DNA from: Flaviaestuariibacter sp.
Lineage (GTDB): Bacteria > Bacteroidota > Bacteroidia > Chitinophagales > Chitinophagaceae
Assembly (NCBI GenBank): GCA_025963645.1
Contig: JAOQAI010000008.1
Span: forward strand, 62,001-126,000
Length of the DNA: 64,000 nt
Reading direction: 5' to 3'
Numbering within the stretch: position 1 is the first letter of the stretch; each line of letters opens with the position of its first letter. Shown here piece by piece: positions 45,301 through 54,891 of the stretch. Made by a program: the position numbers and the translations under genes. The notes below the pieces were generated by a model. The model saw only the letters and a list, made by a program, of their open reading frames with translations. It did no database searches and was not told the origin of the DNA.

Positions 45301-46440
45301 CTAATAAGCCACCTTTTCTAAAAGCGGTTGTGAGGCTTTATTTTTTAAGAATTGCTGCAGGAACTCCACTTCTTCTTTCATATACGCTTCGCCATTTGAG
45401 CGAAAGATGTCATGAAACCAAAGCTCCGGTTCATTTTCATAGGTTTTTTCCCAGGAATCCCAGGGGCAATGTGTTTGGGATTTACCTGCTACAAAACCCC
45501 AGCTGTAAGCACCAATGCCAGCATCTTTAAAAAGCGGTAAGATATCCTCGAATGTGCTGCCGAAAGGTCTTGCCATATACTCTGTGCAGAACATGGGACG
45601 GCCGTATCTTTTTAATTGCTCTATGCGGATTTCCATACCGGCTTTGTCGGCATAGCAGTGAAAAGAGATCACATCCGAATGCGTGAACATATAATTATCA
45701 ATAACGGAGATCTTTGCATCGCAGCTCCAGTCTTCCAGTTCTTGCCATGGAGCCATCGTTATCGGCTGATCAGGTCCGATGCCTCTCACCCACCGGATCG
45801 TTTTCTTCAATAGCTGCAAGGAAAGCTCGGCTTTTTGCTGCACATAGTCCTTATCCTTATAACTCCCGATATTCATATTATCGGGCTCATTATAAAGATC
45901 CCAGATAATCACCCGTTGATCGTGTTTGAAATGATTGACAACGCCATGCACATATTCATAAAGATCATCGTATCGGTCCGGGTTATTTAGAACGGCATAG
46001 CCAGGGCATTGCACCCATCCTGAATTATGAACATTATGTTTTGGTGCCGGCTGCTTTCCCAGTTTTGGATTTGGGTCCCAAACCGCGTCAAAAAGTACGA
46101 ACATGGTCTTTATTCCGTGCTTATCGGCAATGGAAAGAAACAGGTCAATTCTTTCCAGAAAACCCTTGGAATCCTGTTCCCATAAAAGGTGATGCAGAAA
46201 TACCCGGATGGTATTAAATCCTAACCCGGCAGCCCAGCTTAATTCTTTGTCAATAAGGAAAGGATCAAAGCTTTCTGCCTGCCACATTTCCAGTTGATTG
46301 ATGGCGTTGTGCGGCACATAATTACAGCCTACCAGCCAGCCATGTTTTGCTGACCATGCCGCTACTTTTTCATTAGACCAGCGATAGCTTAATTCAGGAT
46401 CGACAACCGTATTATTGTTTTTTGAAAGTTGAAATTGCAT
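45301..46440 (-). CDS. GH5-like glycoside hydrolase
   Basis: 379 residues, no signal peptide, so cytoplasmic. A (beta/alpha)8 glycosidase of clan A type: acid/base Glu185 in IIWDLYNEPDN and nucleophile Glu287 in PMFCTEYMAR, with LGFNTIRVFLHHLLWE early. Similar proteins are annotated as cellulase-family or 1,4-beta-xylanase in Bacteroidota. The real substrate is unproven. It is first in a group of sugar genes, but is transcribed in the opposite direction to galK. Confidence 0.82.
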   Translation of the reverse strand: MQFQLSKNNNTVVDPELSYRWSNEKVAAWSAKHGWLVGCNYVPHNAINQLEMWQAESFDPFLIDKELSWAAGLGFNTIRVFLHHLLWEQDSKGFLERIDLFLSIADKHGIKTMFVLFDAVWDPNPKLGKQPAPKHNVHNSGWVQCPGYAVLNNPDRYDDLYEYVHGVVNHFKHDQRVIIWDLYNEPDNMNIGSYKDKDYVQQKAELSLQLLKKTIRWVRGIGPDQPITMAPWQELEDWSCDAKISVIDNYMFTHSDVISFHCYADKAGMEIRIEQLKRYGRPMFCTEYMARPFGSTFEDILPLFKDAGIGAYSWGFVAGKSQTHCPWDSWEKTYENEPELWFHDIFRSNGEAYMKEEVEFLQQFLKNKASQPLLEKVAY

Positions 46441-46648
46441 GAGAGAATTATTAAGGGTGTATGGCTTGAAGGCGATTTGAAATAAGACTCAAAATAAGGC
46501 TACAAGCATCTAAATAAAATGCTCATTTCGTGTTAAAAAGGGTTTTCATCGGTGAAGAAAGCTTTTTGTAGGATGAGACCGAGTGTTCTTATTTTTATAA
46601 CGGCATTTATGGCCTTTTTCGTTTAACAAACCCTTAAAAATCAATCCG

Positions 46649-47821
46649 ATGCTTCCATCTTTAATTGCCCGAAAAACCTTTAAAAAATACCAGGAGCTGT
46701 ATAGTGTAAAACCATTAGTATCGCGTTCCCCGGGCAGAGTGAACATCATTGGTGAGCATACAGACTATAATGAAGGCTTTGTACTGCCAGCAGCAATTGA
46801 CAAGGCTGTTTATGTAGCGGTAGGCAAGCGAGGTGATGATAGGATCGAACTACATTCCATTGAATTCAACAGTAGTTATAAAACGGCTCTTTCCGAAATT
46901 GCTCCCCGGGAAGGTCAATGGACAAACTATGTCTTGGGTGTAGTGGCTCAAATAGTAAAGCGCGGACATTCTATTTCAGGTTTTAACCTGGTGATTGACG
47001 GCGAAGTGCCTTTTGGTGCCGGGCTTTCTTCCTCTGCTGCTGTAGAATGCGCGACAGCTTTTGCCTTAAATGAATTATTCGGCTTACATATTCCGAAAGA
47101 GGAATTGATCTTCATTGCGCAAAAAGCGGAGCATGAATACGCCAAAGTAATGTGCGGCATCATGGATCAGTTTGCCAGCATGTTTGGGAAGAAGGACCAT
47201 GTAGTGAAGCTTGACTGCAAAACCATGGACTATGAGTATGTGCCGTTGAAGTTGGAAGGTTACAAAATCCTGTTACTGAATACCAATGTGAAGCACTCCC
47301 TTTCCTCTACAGAATATAATGTGCGCCGGGAGCAATGCGAGAAGGGGGCAGCTATGGTCAAAAAGCATCATCCCGAAGTTAATAGCTTGCGTGATGCGAC
47401 ACTGGAAATGCTTGATAAATACGTGGCATCCAGCGAGCCACTAATCTACCAACGCTGCAAATACGTAGTGGAAGAAAAGCGCCGTCTGTTAGAAGGTTGT
47501 GAAGATCTGAAAGCCGGCAATATCGTGGCATTGGGACAGAAAATGTTCCAGACACACGATGGACTAAGTAAGCTTTATGAAGTAAGCTGCAAGGAACTGG
47601 ATTTTTTGGTAGATGCTGTTAGGGATAACCCGGAAGTTTTAGGCTCCAGAATGATGGGTGGCGGCTTTGGCGGTTGCACTATCAATATTGTAAAGGAAGA
47701 GGCGATAGATAGTTTGATAACCAAACTAAGCACTTCCTATTCTCAAGCTATGGGTTTAGAGTTAACCCCCTACATCGCCATAATTGAGGATGGAACCAGC
47801 TTGGTGAATATGGAAGATTAG
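46649..47821 (+). CDS. galK: Galactokinase
   Basis: 390 residues. GHMP kinase with the galactose signature SPGRVNIIGEHTDYNEGF, ATP motif GAGLSSSAAVECA and GGGFGGCTINIV. It phosphorylates galactose to Gal-1-P. It overlaps the end of the convergent galM by 4 bp, an arrangement that keeps the two Leloir genes together but on opposite strands. galT and galE are not in the window. Confidence 0.95.
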   Translation: MLPSLIARKTFKKYQELYSVKPLVSRSPGRVNIIGEHTDYNEGFVLPAAIDKAVYVAVGKRGDDRIELHSIEFNSSYKTALSEIAPREGQWTNYVLGVVAQIVKRGHSISGFNLVIDGEVPFGAGLSSSAAVECATAFALNELFGLHIPKEELIFIAQKAEHEYAKVMCGIMDQFASMFGKKDHVVKLDCKTMDYEYVPLKLEGYKILLLNTNVKHSLSSTEYNVRREQCEKGAAMVKKHHPEVNSLRDATLEMLDKYVASSEPLIYQRCKYVVEEKRRLLEGCEDLKAGNIVALGQKMFQTHDGLSKLYEVSCKELDFLVDAVRDNPEVLGSRMMGGGFGGCTINIVKEEAIDSLITKLSTSYSQAMGLELTPYIAIIEDGTSLVNMED

Positions 47822-48891
47822 GCAATCGAAAAACGGAAGATCGTTTCGGTGCTATACTGTTCTCCAGGATTCAAAACAGTTGAAGGAAAGGCTTCCTGGT
47901 TAGGTGAATCCGGAAAATGCTGCGTTTCCAGGCAGAACGCATAATTCTTTTCATCTTTCAAATTATACTTAATGGTATGCTTACCCTTCAGGAAATTGCC
48001 GGAATAAAGTTGCAGGCCCGGTTCGGTTGTTAGTACCTCCAGCTTAATGCCGCTCCCGTCGCCGATGGCTGTAGCTGCAAGCGTCATATCATTTTCAGCA
48101 GGTTTATTCAATACAAAATTGTGGTCATAGCCCTGCCCAAATTGTAATTGCTCATCTTCTTTTTTTATATCGGCACCAATCGTTTTTAAGCTTCTGAAAT
48201 CGAACGGCGTACCGGCTACTGGGGCTAACTCTCCGGTTGGGATCGAGGTAGCATCAACCGGCGTATAGCGATCTGCGTTGATCTGAAGCTGATGATCTAA
48301 TATAGAACTTGTCCCTTGTCCATTCAAATTAAAATAGGCATGATTTGTCAGGTTTACAATGGTAGTCTTGTCGGTAGTGCCGCTAAAACGAATATGCAAA
48401 TCCCCATTTTCCAGCGAATACATCACCGTTACATACAGGCTTCCAGGGTAGCCTTCTTCCCCATCCCCGGAAAAATAGGAAAGCTTTAGCTGCCGTTCAG
48501 AAGAATCTTCCACTTCCCAAACCACATTGCTGAATCCTTTTAATCCGCCATGTAAATGATTGGGGGCATTATTTGTGGCAACCGTATATTCATTGCCATT
48601 CAGATGAAACTTCCCTTTTGCAATACGATTGGCATACCTGCCCACAATAGCGCCCTGGTAGTCTTCATCAGCTTCCAGGTATTTCTGTAGCGAATCAAAC
48701 CCAGTCACCACATCGGTTTCCTTACCCTCCTTATCTTTTAGAAGCAAGGCTACAATGCGGGCTCCATAATTGGTGATGGCAACAGAAAGGTGTTCATTTT
48801 TCAGCCAATACAAATCCGTGGCTTTATAATCAAGTTCCTCTTGGAAAGCCTGGCGGCTTACTATTTCGGTATTCGATATATCCTGTTGCAT
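47818..48891 (-). CDS. galM: Galactose mutarotase (aldose 1-epimerase)
   Basis: 357 residues. Substrate His in NHLHGGLKGFSNVVWE, the general-acid His in LTNHAYFNLNGQG, and catalytic Glu near ETQHFPDSPNQEAFP. It interconverts alpha and beta anomers of galactose, feeding galactokinase. It lies 5 bp downstream of the GH1-RmlD fusion and thus probably in its operon. Confidence 0.95.
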   Translation of the reverse strand: MQQDISNTEIVSRQAFQEELDYKATDLYWLKNEHLSVAITNYGARIVALLLKDKEGKETDVVTGFDSLQKYLEADEDYQGAIVGRYANRIAKGKFHLNGNEYTVATNNAPNHLHGGLKGFSNVVWEVEDSSERQLKLSYFSGDGEEGYPGSLYVTVMYSLENGDLHIRFSGTTDKTTIVNLTNHAYFNLNGQGTSSILDHQLQINADRYTPVDATSIPTGELAPVAGTPFDFRSLKTIGADIKKEDEQLQFGQGYDHNFVLNKPAENDMTLAATAIGDGSGIKLEVLTTEPGLQLYSGNFLKGKHTIKYNLKDEKNYAFCLETQHFPDSPNQEAFPSTVLNPGEQYSTETIFRFSIA

Positions 48892-48896
48892 ACGTT

Positions 48897-51089
48897 TTAG
48901 TTAGGCAGTTCAGCGAAGTGCTTTTTCTCTGCAAAGTAACGGGTAAATGCATTTTCTAGAGAAGGTAAAAGTGCACCTCGTTCACTTCCCAACACGCTAT
49001 ATTTTGGACGGGGAGCCGGATAATTAAATGCAGCAGCAGGTGTTGGTTTTATCAAAGATTTTTTTTGACGCAGGCGCCGAGCGGTTTCTTTTGCCAGGTC
49101 TGCCCACGAAATACTTCCCTCGTTTGCCAAATGCCATATCCCCTTTTCATCATCAATCAAAAGGTCCAAAGTAACATTGACAAGGTCGGGAACATAAGTC
49201 GGCGATATCAGGATGTCGCTTGCCACGGGAAACGGAATCCCGGTTTGCAAGCTGGTTTCCACCCAGCTTAAAAAATTGTAGCTATCCCATGGTCCAAAAA
49301 AAGCGCTGGTACGAATGATCAAAGCCGATGGATTTACCTGGAGAATTTCGCTTTCGGATTGGGCTTTGCTTTTGCCATAAATATTCAAAGGATTCACCGG
49401 ATCGCTTTCTACATAAGGCGTATCCTTTTTGCCATCAAAAACCAGATCGGATGAGTAGGAAACCAGCTTCACACCTTTCTGCTGACAAGCCAAGGCCAGG
49501 TTGTAAGGTCCAAGCTGATTTTCACGAAAGCATTGCGAAACTTCCCTTTCAGCGTCATCCACCCGTACATACCCGGCCGCATTTATAATGGCCCATGGTT
49601 TATACAATTCCATGGCTTTTTGCACGGATCCCAAATCAGCAATATCGCAATCCTGCCGGCTCATTAACTGGTGAGGAATAGCGCGGTGTTCACATAGCCG
49701 CCCAAAAGCTTGTCCCAGAGTACCACGTTTCCCGATGATAAGTATCGGTCGCTTATTTTGCTGTGCGGCTACCTTCTCCTGTTGGACCAAATGTGGTGGA
49801 TGAATAAACCGAATGCCTCGCTCCCACCATCCCTTAGCACCTGTGTAATAGGTATGATTATATCGCTTTTCAGCGGTAAGAGACTTAATATAGGAAGCCA
49901 GCGCAGTAGGACGACAGGTATTTCCCCGCAGGTCGAACACCCCTGGTTCATATTCGCCTTTAGGCTCCGTCAATAATTTGTTCCATCCATACGAACCTAA
50001 CAATGCCCAGGCAGTAACACCCAAAATCTCCACACCCTCTGCAGCTAAAGATATGGTTGCTTCATGCACATATTTGAACCACCGGATCTGTTCTTCACGG
50101 TGGCAATGCAAATGCACTTCAGTTACTGCAATAGGGCGCTTATACCGCTCCCAGGCTTCTTTTAATAATACTTCTATCCCGTACGGCTCATCCATTTTTA
50201 CCCTGGCTGCTTCTATGTCCACATACTTGTGCCGCTTATTACCACCATGTAAATGTTTCGGATATTTTCGATAGTCCTGGTCTAAAAAACGCTCCGATGT
50301 GACGTAATGGTTAAAGCCGAAAACATCAGGTTGGCAGGGGTTATCAATGAAGAACTGTAGCAAGTCGGCAGGAATATTTTTCTTGGTGAAATATTTCCAG
50401 AGCCTATGTTTTTCATTAAGCCTTCCGCATAAAATATCGTAGGTCAACCATCTCCGCTCATTTTCAAATTTCGCCTGGTACTTAAGCAAGGGGGTGCAAT
50501 AGGTTTTTCCTAGATCTTCCGTTTGAACCAATTGCGCATCCGGGTTGACCTTTCGAATCTCCTTCATCGCTAAAACCACACCTTTTAGCTGGTAAAGCAA
50601 TGCCAATTGAAAGCTGCGGTCATCTTTAGCATGAGGGTACCAAAAGCCATAAAGTCCACTAAAGCGTGCAGTGGTTAATGGTTCGTTTACAGGTGTGTAA
50701 TAGTTGATCCAGGGAAACTTAGCAGCTACTTTCCCTGCATACTCAGCCAGCAGTTGCGGAAAGTTTTCATCCAGTAAATTGGTGAAGGCTGGTCCGCTGC
50801 CATGATGGACCAGTCCTGCAATAACATCAATGTTCTTTTTTTTTAAAACAGATAATTGTTGCTCCGTAAAATCCCAATTGATTTTAGTGTTCGCTTCTGG
50901 CTGATGCCTTTCCCATAAAATGGGAAAGCGAAGTTTTTTTATTCCGAGTTCGGCAATTGTATCTAACGGAGGATCTCTATAAAAGCCGTTATACTCCAGT
51001 TGGTCAAAAAAGGTTTCGCCCACCCGGTTTATGGTGCATTCGAGACCGCCCCATATTTCAATATTCGATACCGGTTTTACTGAACGCAT
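48897..51089 (-). CDS. Fusion: GH1-type glycosidase plus RmlD-like reductase
   Basis: 730 residues. Residues ~1-420 form a family-1-like glycosidase with acid/base Glu136 in YTPVNEPLTTARFSG and nucleophile Glu324 in IAVTEVHLHC, a divergent TENG motif. Residues ~446-730 are an extended SDR of the dTDP-4-dehydrorhamnose reductase type: NAD loop IIGKRGTLGQAFG (Gly453, 456, 459), YSSDLVFDG, and YxxxK at Tyr571-Lys575. Both active sites look intact. The chain joins a hydrolase with a nucleotide-sugar reductase fold; the reaction is unknown. No signal peptide, so cytoplasmic. galM follows 5 bp downstream, and the glycosyltransferase lies upstream behind a terminator. Confidence 0.85.
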   Translation of the reverse strand: MRSVKPVSNIEIWGGLECTINRVGETFFDQLEYNGFYRDPPLDTIAELGIKKLRFPILWERHQPEANTKINWDFTEQQLSVLKKKNIDVIAGLVHHGSGPAFTNLLDENFPQLLAEYAGKVAAKFPWINYYTPVNEPLTTARFSGLYGFWYPHAKDDRSFQLALLYQLKGVVLAMKEIRKVNPDAQLVQTEDLGKTYCTPLLKYQAKFENERRWLTYDILCGRLNEKHRLWKYFTKKNIPADLLQFFIDNPCQPDVFGFNHYVTSERFLDQDYRKYPKHLHGGNKRHKYVDIEAARVKMDEPYGIEVLLKEAWERYKRPIAVTEVHLHCHREEQIRWFKYVHEATISLAAEGVEILGVTAWALLGSYGWNKLLTEPKGEYEPGVFDLRGNTCRPTALASYIKSLTAEKRYNHTYYTGAKGWWERGIRFIHPPHLVQQEKVAAQQNKRPILIIGKRGTLGQAFGRLCEHRAIPHQLMSRQDCDIADLGSVQKAMELYKPWAIINAAGYVRVDDAEREVSQCFRENQLGPYNLALACQQKGVKLVSYSSDLVFDGKKDTPYVESDPVNPLNIYGKSKAQSESEILQVNPSALIIRTSAFFGPWDSYNFLSWVETSLQTGIPFPVASDILISPTYVPDLVNVTLDLLIDDEKGIWHLANEGSISWADLAKETARRLRQKKSLIKPTPAAAFNYPAPRPKYSVLGSERGALLPSLENAFTRYFAEKKHFAELPN

Positions 51090-51144
51090 TGACTATAATT
51101 AGGTTCGCATATAAAAAGTCCAACTGAACTTTATTGCTTTCTAA

Positions 51145-51196
51145 ACAAAAAAGGACGCTCTAAAATCAGTATAAATACCAAAGTAGCAACGTCCTT
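51145..51196 (-). terminator. Likely terminator after the glycosyltransferase
   Basis: A 7-bp stem AAGGACG (51151-51157 with 51190-51196) with a long loop of 32 nt and six T on the minus strand. Weaker than the others because of the loop. Confidence 0.5.
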
Positions 51197-51215
51197 ACTT
51201 ATATACTTCCGGAAG

Positions 51216-52394
51216 TTAAGCCATCACTTTCTGCTTTGTAACCGGTTGCTTATTAGCATTGTTGATAGATGTCTCAATATGCTTCGCCATCTGGCTCCAG
51301 GTTCTGTCCCATGAGTTTCCGTCCAGGAAAGCATCCACCTTATTCAACCAGGCTTTTGCATTTTTTCTTTTTAGAATCGCATCCCCGCATTTTACAAATT
51401 GCTTTGCATCCGCAGCAATATGCACTAATTTGTTATCGCCGTATGGAGACACAACATCTTTGATGGGAGTAGAAATGACAGGCTTTCCAGCTGCCAGGTA
51501 CTCCGGCGTTTTTGTAGGGCTGATATACTTCGTAGACTCATTCATTGCAAACGGGATAATCGCTACATCCCAGCCAGCTAAGTATTGTGGCAATTCCTGG
51601 TATGTTTTTCCACCTAAATAATGAATGTTTTCAAACCGCGGTAGGGAAGCCGGGTCGATTTTAACGACAGGGCCAATTAAAACAAACTGCCAGTCCGGAC
51701 GTGCTTTGGCTGCTTCAGCAATCATGTCAATATCAAACCGCTCATCTATAACACCATAAAAACCGAAACGAGGGTGCGGAATGTGTGCCTGATCCGCTGG
51801 ATCGGCCTTAACAGTGCGGGCTGAAGCAAAATGATCTTTATCTATGCTGCTGGGAAATGGATAAATGTTTGGATGCACGTTTTTCTTTGCTTCGTAGATG
51901 CTATAGCCTCCCGTAAATACTACATCTGCTTTATTTAAAAGCACTCTTTCGTTTTCTTTTAAGGCAGGAGGTGCAAATTTGAACGCTGATAATTCATCCA
52001 TACAATCATATATCACCATTTTCGGCTCTAAATGATCAGTAAAAGGCAGGGCCATTGGTGTATAATACCAAGACATATAATTATTGATCTCCATAACCGA
52101 GATCAGGTCATTCAGCATTTCGCGTTGCTTATTAATACTTTCTTCATGACTACACCCGTGTTGCAGGTGAGGTACCACTACATATACATGCCCTTCTTCA
52201 TGAATATGCAGCTTATCCGGTGCATCATGATGAATGGGCTCTTCTACAAAAAACACCCGGGTTTGATTTGCAAAGCGACTCAACAAGTGTTGTGGTCTCT
52301 GATAAACAAAATTCCAACGCAGGTGAGAGAAACAGATCAAATCAGTTGTGCTGAGGTTTGGCCACGTGCCAGTTATTGGAGTAGTATTAATCAT
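51216..52394 (-). CDS. GT-B glycosyltransferase
   Basis: 392 residues from ATG 52394 (a start at 52427 is less likely). N-terminal LICFSHLRWNFVYQRPQHLL is the mark of a TuaH/UDP-Galf mutase-linked transferase family. Then MVIYDCMDELSAF, FGFYGVIDERFDIDMI, and the nucleotide part KYISPTKTPEYLAAGKPVIST with the conserved Pro-Thr-Lys and Glu. It is close to the GH1-RmlD gene on the same strand. Donor and acceptor unknown. Confidence 0.87.
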   Translation of the reverse strand: MINTTPITGTWPNLSTTDLICFSHLRWNFVYQRPQHLLSRFANQTRVFFVEEPIHHDAPDKLHIHEEGHVYVVVPHLQHGCSHEESINKQREMLNDLISVMEINNYMSWYYTPMALPFTDHLEPKMVIYDCMDELSAFKFAPPALKENERVLLNKADVVFTGGYSIYEAKKNVHPNIYPFPSSIDKDHFASARTVKADPADQAHIPHPRFGFYGVIDERFDIDMIAEAAKARPDWQFVLIGPVVKIDPASLPRFENIHYLGGKTYQELPQYLAGWDVAIIPFAMNESTKYISPTKTPEYLAAGKPVISTPIKDVVSPYGDNKLVHIAADAKQFVKCGDAILKRKNAKAWLNKVDAFLDGNSWDRTWSQMAKHIETSINNANKQPVTKQKVMA

Positions 52395-52606
52395 GCTCCT
52401 GTAAATGCTATTTACATGCCACCCCAATCTCCGCTGATGAAGTTGAAGAAGCAGAACAATTTAATTACAGCCTGTAGAAATTATTCCCTTTTTGATCGTG
52501 CCAAATACCTTGACTGCTAAAGAGTTAAGTTTTACACATCCATATAAATCAAATGAAAATAAACATCATATCACCACCGCCCTGTAAGTCTTTCAGGGCT
52601 AGGCAT

Positions 52607-52636
52607 AAAAAAAGCTCCTGCTGTAACAGGAGCTTT
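52607..52636 (-). terminator. Terminator after 52654-53109
   Basis: Perfect 10-bp stem (52611-52620 with 52627-52636), loop of 6, followed on the minus strand by a T-run (seven T). Confidence 0.88.
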
Positions 52637-52653
52637 CGAAGAAGAATATTTTA

Positions 52654-53109
52654 TTAAGCCGTAGCCACTTTTCTTTTTTTAACAGGGGAAGCTGCAATGA
52701 CCTCTTCCACCTCAATAGCCACCTCTTCATTTTTTTGGAAATGCACCGCATGCCATACATGATCTAATGGCACTTGTAAACCGCTTTCATAACCCGCATC
52801 TGTTAGTTTGCTCCAACTGCTTGTGCGGCTAAGATCAGTAGCAATCTTAGAAGCGACCTTTGGATACGCTACCCAAAGCTTGGTATCTTCTTTAAGAGCG
52901 GGCATAATATCCTGTAAAATGCCATTTAACTGGTTCTCACTAACCGCAAAAACCAATGCAAAATCAAGTTTGCGGGATCTTAGAAGTGGAGTGAGATTTT
53001 TAGCGAAAGATAATTTGGCAAACTGTTTTTCGATAGAGGAAGGAAGGCCTTGTATCAATATCGTTTTTTCGTTCGTTAACAGAAGCTTTTCAGAAATCGT
53101 TTGAGACAT
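52654..53109 (-). CDS. DUF3052-like protein, unknown function
   Basis: 151 residues, soluble. Mixed alpha/beta with DFALVFAVSENQLNGIL, DTKLWVAYPKVASKI, and YESGLQVPLDHVWHAVHF, a pattern resembling DUF3052. The end is basic (SPVKKRKVATA). No signal peptide. Function unknown; terminator downstream. Confidence 0.7.
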   Translation of the reverse strand: MSQTISEKLLLTNEKTILIQGLPSSIEKQFAKLSFAKNLTPLLRSRKLDFALVFAVSENQLNGILQDIMPALKEDTKLWVAYPKVASKIATDLSRTSSWSKLTDAGYESGLQVPLDHVWHAVHFQKNEEVAIEVEEVIAASPVKKRKVATA

Positions 53110-53221
53110 AGAATTTCAAGATTTTGTGAATAAGCAGTTTAGATGGCTAAGAACGGTCTTTCAGAGAATTAGATGTGCAAATATACGGTTTTTAGCTTGA
53201 AGTACAAAGAGTTGCAAAAGA

Positions 53222-53255
53222 AAAATCCCGTCAAATCTACATCTGGCGGGATTTT
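53222..53255 (-). terminator. Terminator after the M48 peptidase
   Basis: 9-bp stem AAAATCCCG (53222-53230 with 53247-53255), loop 16 nt, T-rich on the minus strand. It lies 18 bp past the stop. Confidence 0.7.
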
Positions 53256-53272
53256 AAAATATAAAATTTGAG

Positions 53273-54085
53273 TTACTTTCCTGCTGGCTTATAGTATTTT
53301 AAAGCCTCTGGTAAATGCTTTTGAAGGTCAGCAATCCTACGCTCTTCCGCTGGGTGAGTACTTAAAATTTCGGGAGGTCGCTGACCATTTGAGGCTGCCG
53401 CCATCCGCTGCCATAATGCTACCGCTTCTCGTGGGTTATATCCCGCCATGGCTGCCCAACGCATTCCATATCGATCGGCTTCAGACTCCTGGTTACGTGA
53501 AAAAGGTAAAAGCACTCCCACCTGGGATCCAATACCATAAGCCTGCATAAAAAGGTTCTGTGTTTCGGCTGGGCGGTTGGCCACTGCTACAGAAAGCGCG
53601 GTACCACCTAATTGCTGGGCCAAGCCTTGACTCATCCTTTCATTTCCATGCTGAAAAATGGCATGTGAGATTTCATGACCCATTACATTGGCTAACGCAG
53701 CCTCGTTCTTGGTAATGCCTAATAAACCCGAGTAAACCACCACTTTACCACCCGGCATCGCCCAGGCATTGGCTTCCTTATTATTCACCAGGTTAAATTC
53801 CCATTTATACCCTGCAAGCGCATTGGCTTGACCCTGAGCTTTATAATATTGGGTCACGGCACTGGCAATCCTGTTACCAATACGGCGCACCATTTCAGCA
53901 TCCCGGTCTGCTGATGGACTAACAGGTCTATTCTGGCTCAGAAAACTTTGGTACTCCTGAACAGCCATTTGCTGCAGTTCCTGTTCAGATACTAATTTAA
54001 GTTGCTTTCTACCGGTAATGGGATTTTGAGAACAGCCTATAAAGGCAATAATAATGAGAAGGCTTGAGGTTAATCTGTGTAGCAT
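53273..54085 (-). CDS. M48 metallopeptidase lipoprotein
   Basis: 270 residues from ATG 54085 (an upstream start at 54112 adds nine residues). A lipoprotein signal with lipobox FIGC (Cys18) is followed by the YggG/LoiP-type domain: zinc motif VMGHEISHAIFQHG, third ligand Glu in NQESEADRYGM. It probably acts as a periplasmic outer-membrane-anchored protease that degrades misfolded envelope proteins. Isolated gene. Confidence 0.92.
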   Translation of the reverse strand: MLHRLTSSLLIIIAFIGCSQNPITGRKQLKLVSEQELQQMAVQEYQSFLSQNRPVSPSADRDAEMVRRIGNRIASAVTQYYKAQGQANALAGYKWEFNLVNNKEANAWAMPGGKVVVYSGLLGITKNEAALANVMGHEISHAIFQHGNERMSQGLAQQLGGTALSVAVANRPAETQNLFMQAYGIGSQVGVLLPFSRNQESEADRYGMRWAAMAGYNPREAVALWQRMAAASNGQRPPEILSTHPAEERRIADLQKHLPEALKYYKPAGK

Positions 54086-54165
54086 TTCTATTCTTTTTAG
54101 TGTAAACGACAATCATTGTACCAAAACAGGACAAGAAAATCACCTAAAAGATTAAAGTAAGGAGC

Positions 54166-54816
54166 TTATTTGCGATTTCGTTGGCGTTTACGGTCACGGT
54201 GTTTAAGGATAGGTACCTTACTTTCATTACCTCGAAGTATACGGGTAATATTTTTCTGATGCGTCAGCAGCACTAACATAGCCACTGTAACAGCGAAGAC
54301 GCGGTAAAGATGCTCGGGTTCATTAAATATGACCAGAATAAAAACCGGGAAAGCAATGCTGGCCAGAATTGAGCTGAGGGAAACCCAACGGGTTAAAAAA
54401 AGCACCAATACAAAAATGCCTACACAGCAAAGCGCCACATTTGGCTGAATACCTAACACCATTCCGAAAAGAGAGGCAACGCCCTTTCCTCCACGGAAAT
54501 TTGCCCAGATTGGAAAGATATGACCCACTATGGCCGCCAGCCCCAAGCCCAATTGCATATTCACCAAATAAAGATCACTTTCAAAAGCATAAGGAAGAAA
54601 AAATACCAACTTAACCGCAACAATGGCTTTGATCATGTCTACTGTCATTACAAAAGTGCCCATCTTAGGACCCAACACACGATATGTATTGGTGGCTCCC
54701 GAGTTTCCACTGCCGTAATCGCGGATATCAACTCCAAAAAAATACTGGCTTACCCAAACGGCAGTAGGGATGCTGCCTAAAAGATAGGCTACAATAATTA
54801 GTAGGGTTTCGTACAT
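54166..54816 (-). CDS. plsY: Glycerol-3-phosphate acyltransferase PlsY
   Basis: 216 residues from ATG 54816 (54840 is the longer choice). Membrane protein with five helices and the three PlsY motifs: LLGSIPTAVWVSQ, SGNSGATNTYRVLGPKMG and WANFRGGKGVASLFG. It transfers acyl from acyl-phosphate to glycerol-3-P to begin phospholipid synthesis. It uses acyl-P made by PlsX, not seen here. Confidence 0.94.
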   Translation of the reverse strand: MYETLLIIVAYLLGSIPTAVWVSQYFFGVDIRDYGSGNSGATNTYRVLGPKMGTFVMTVDMIKAIVAVKLVFFLPYAFESDLYLVNMQLGLGLAAIVGHIFPIWANFRGGKGVASLFGMVLGIQPNVALCCVGIFVLVLFLTRWVSLSSILASIAFPVFILVIFNEPEHLYRVFAVTVAMLVLLTHQKNITRILRGNESKVPILKHRDRKRQRNRK

Positions 54817-54891
54817 GTGCAAAAAAATCGTTAGAGACAAGGCAAATTTAGGGCAAAACTGGTCAGAATTTACGTTAAAGTAACAAAAGCG

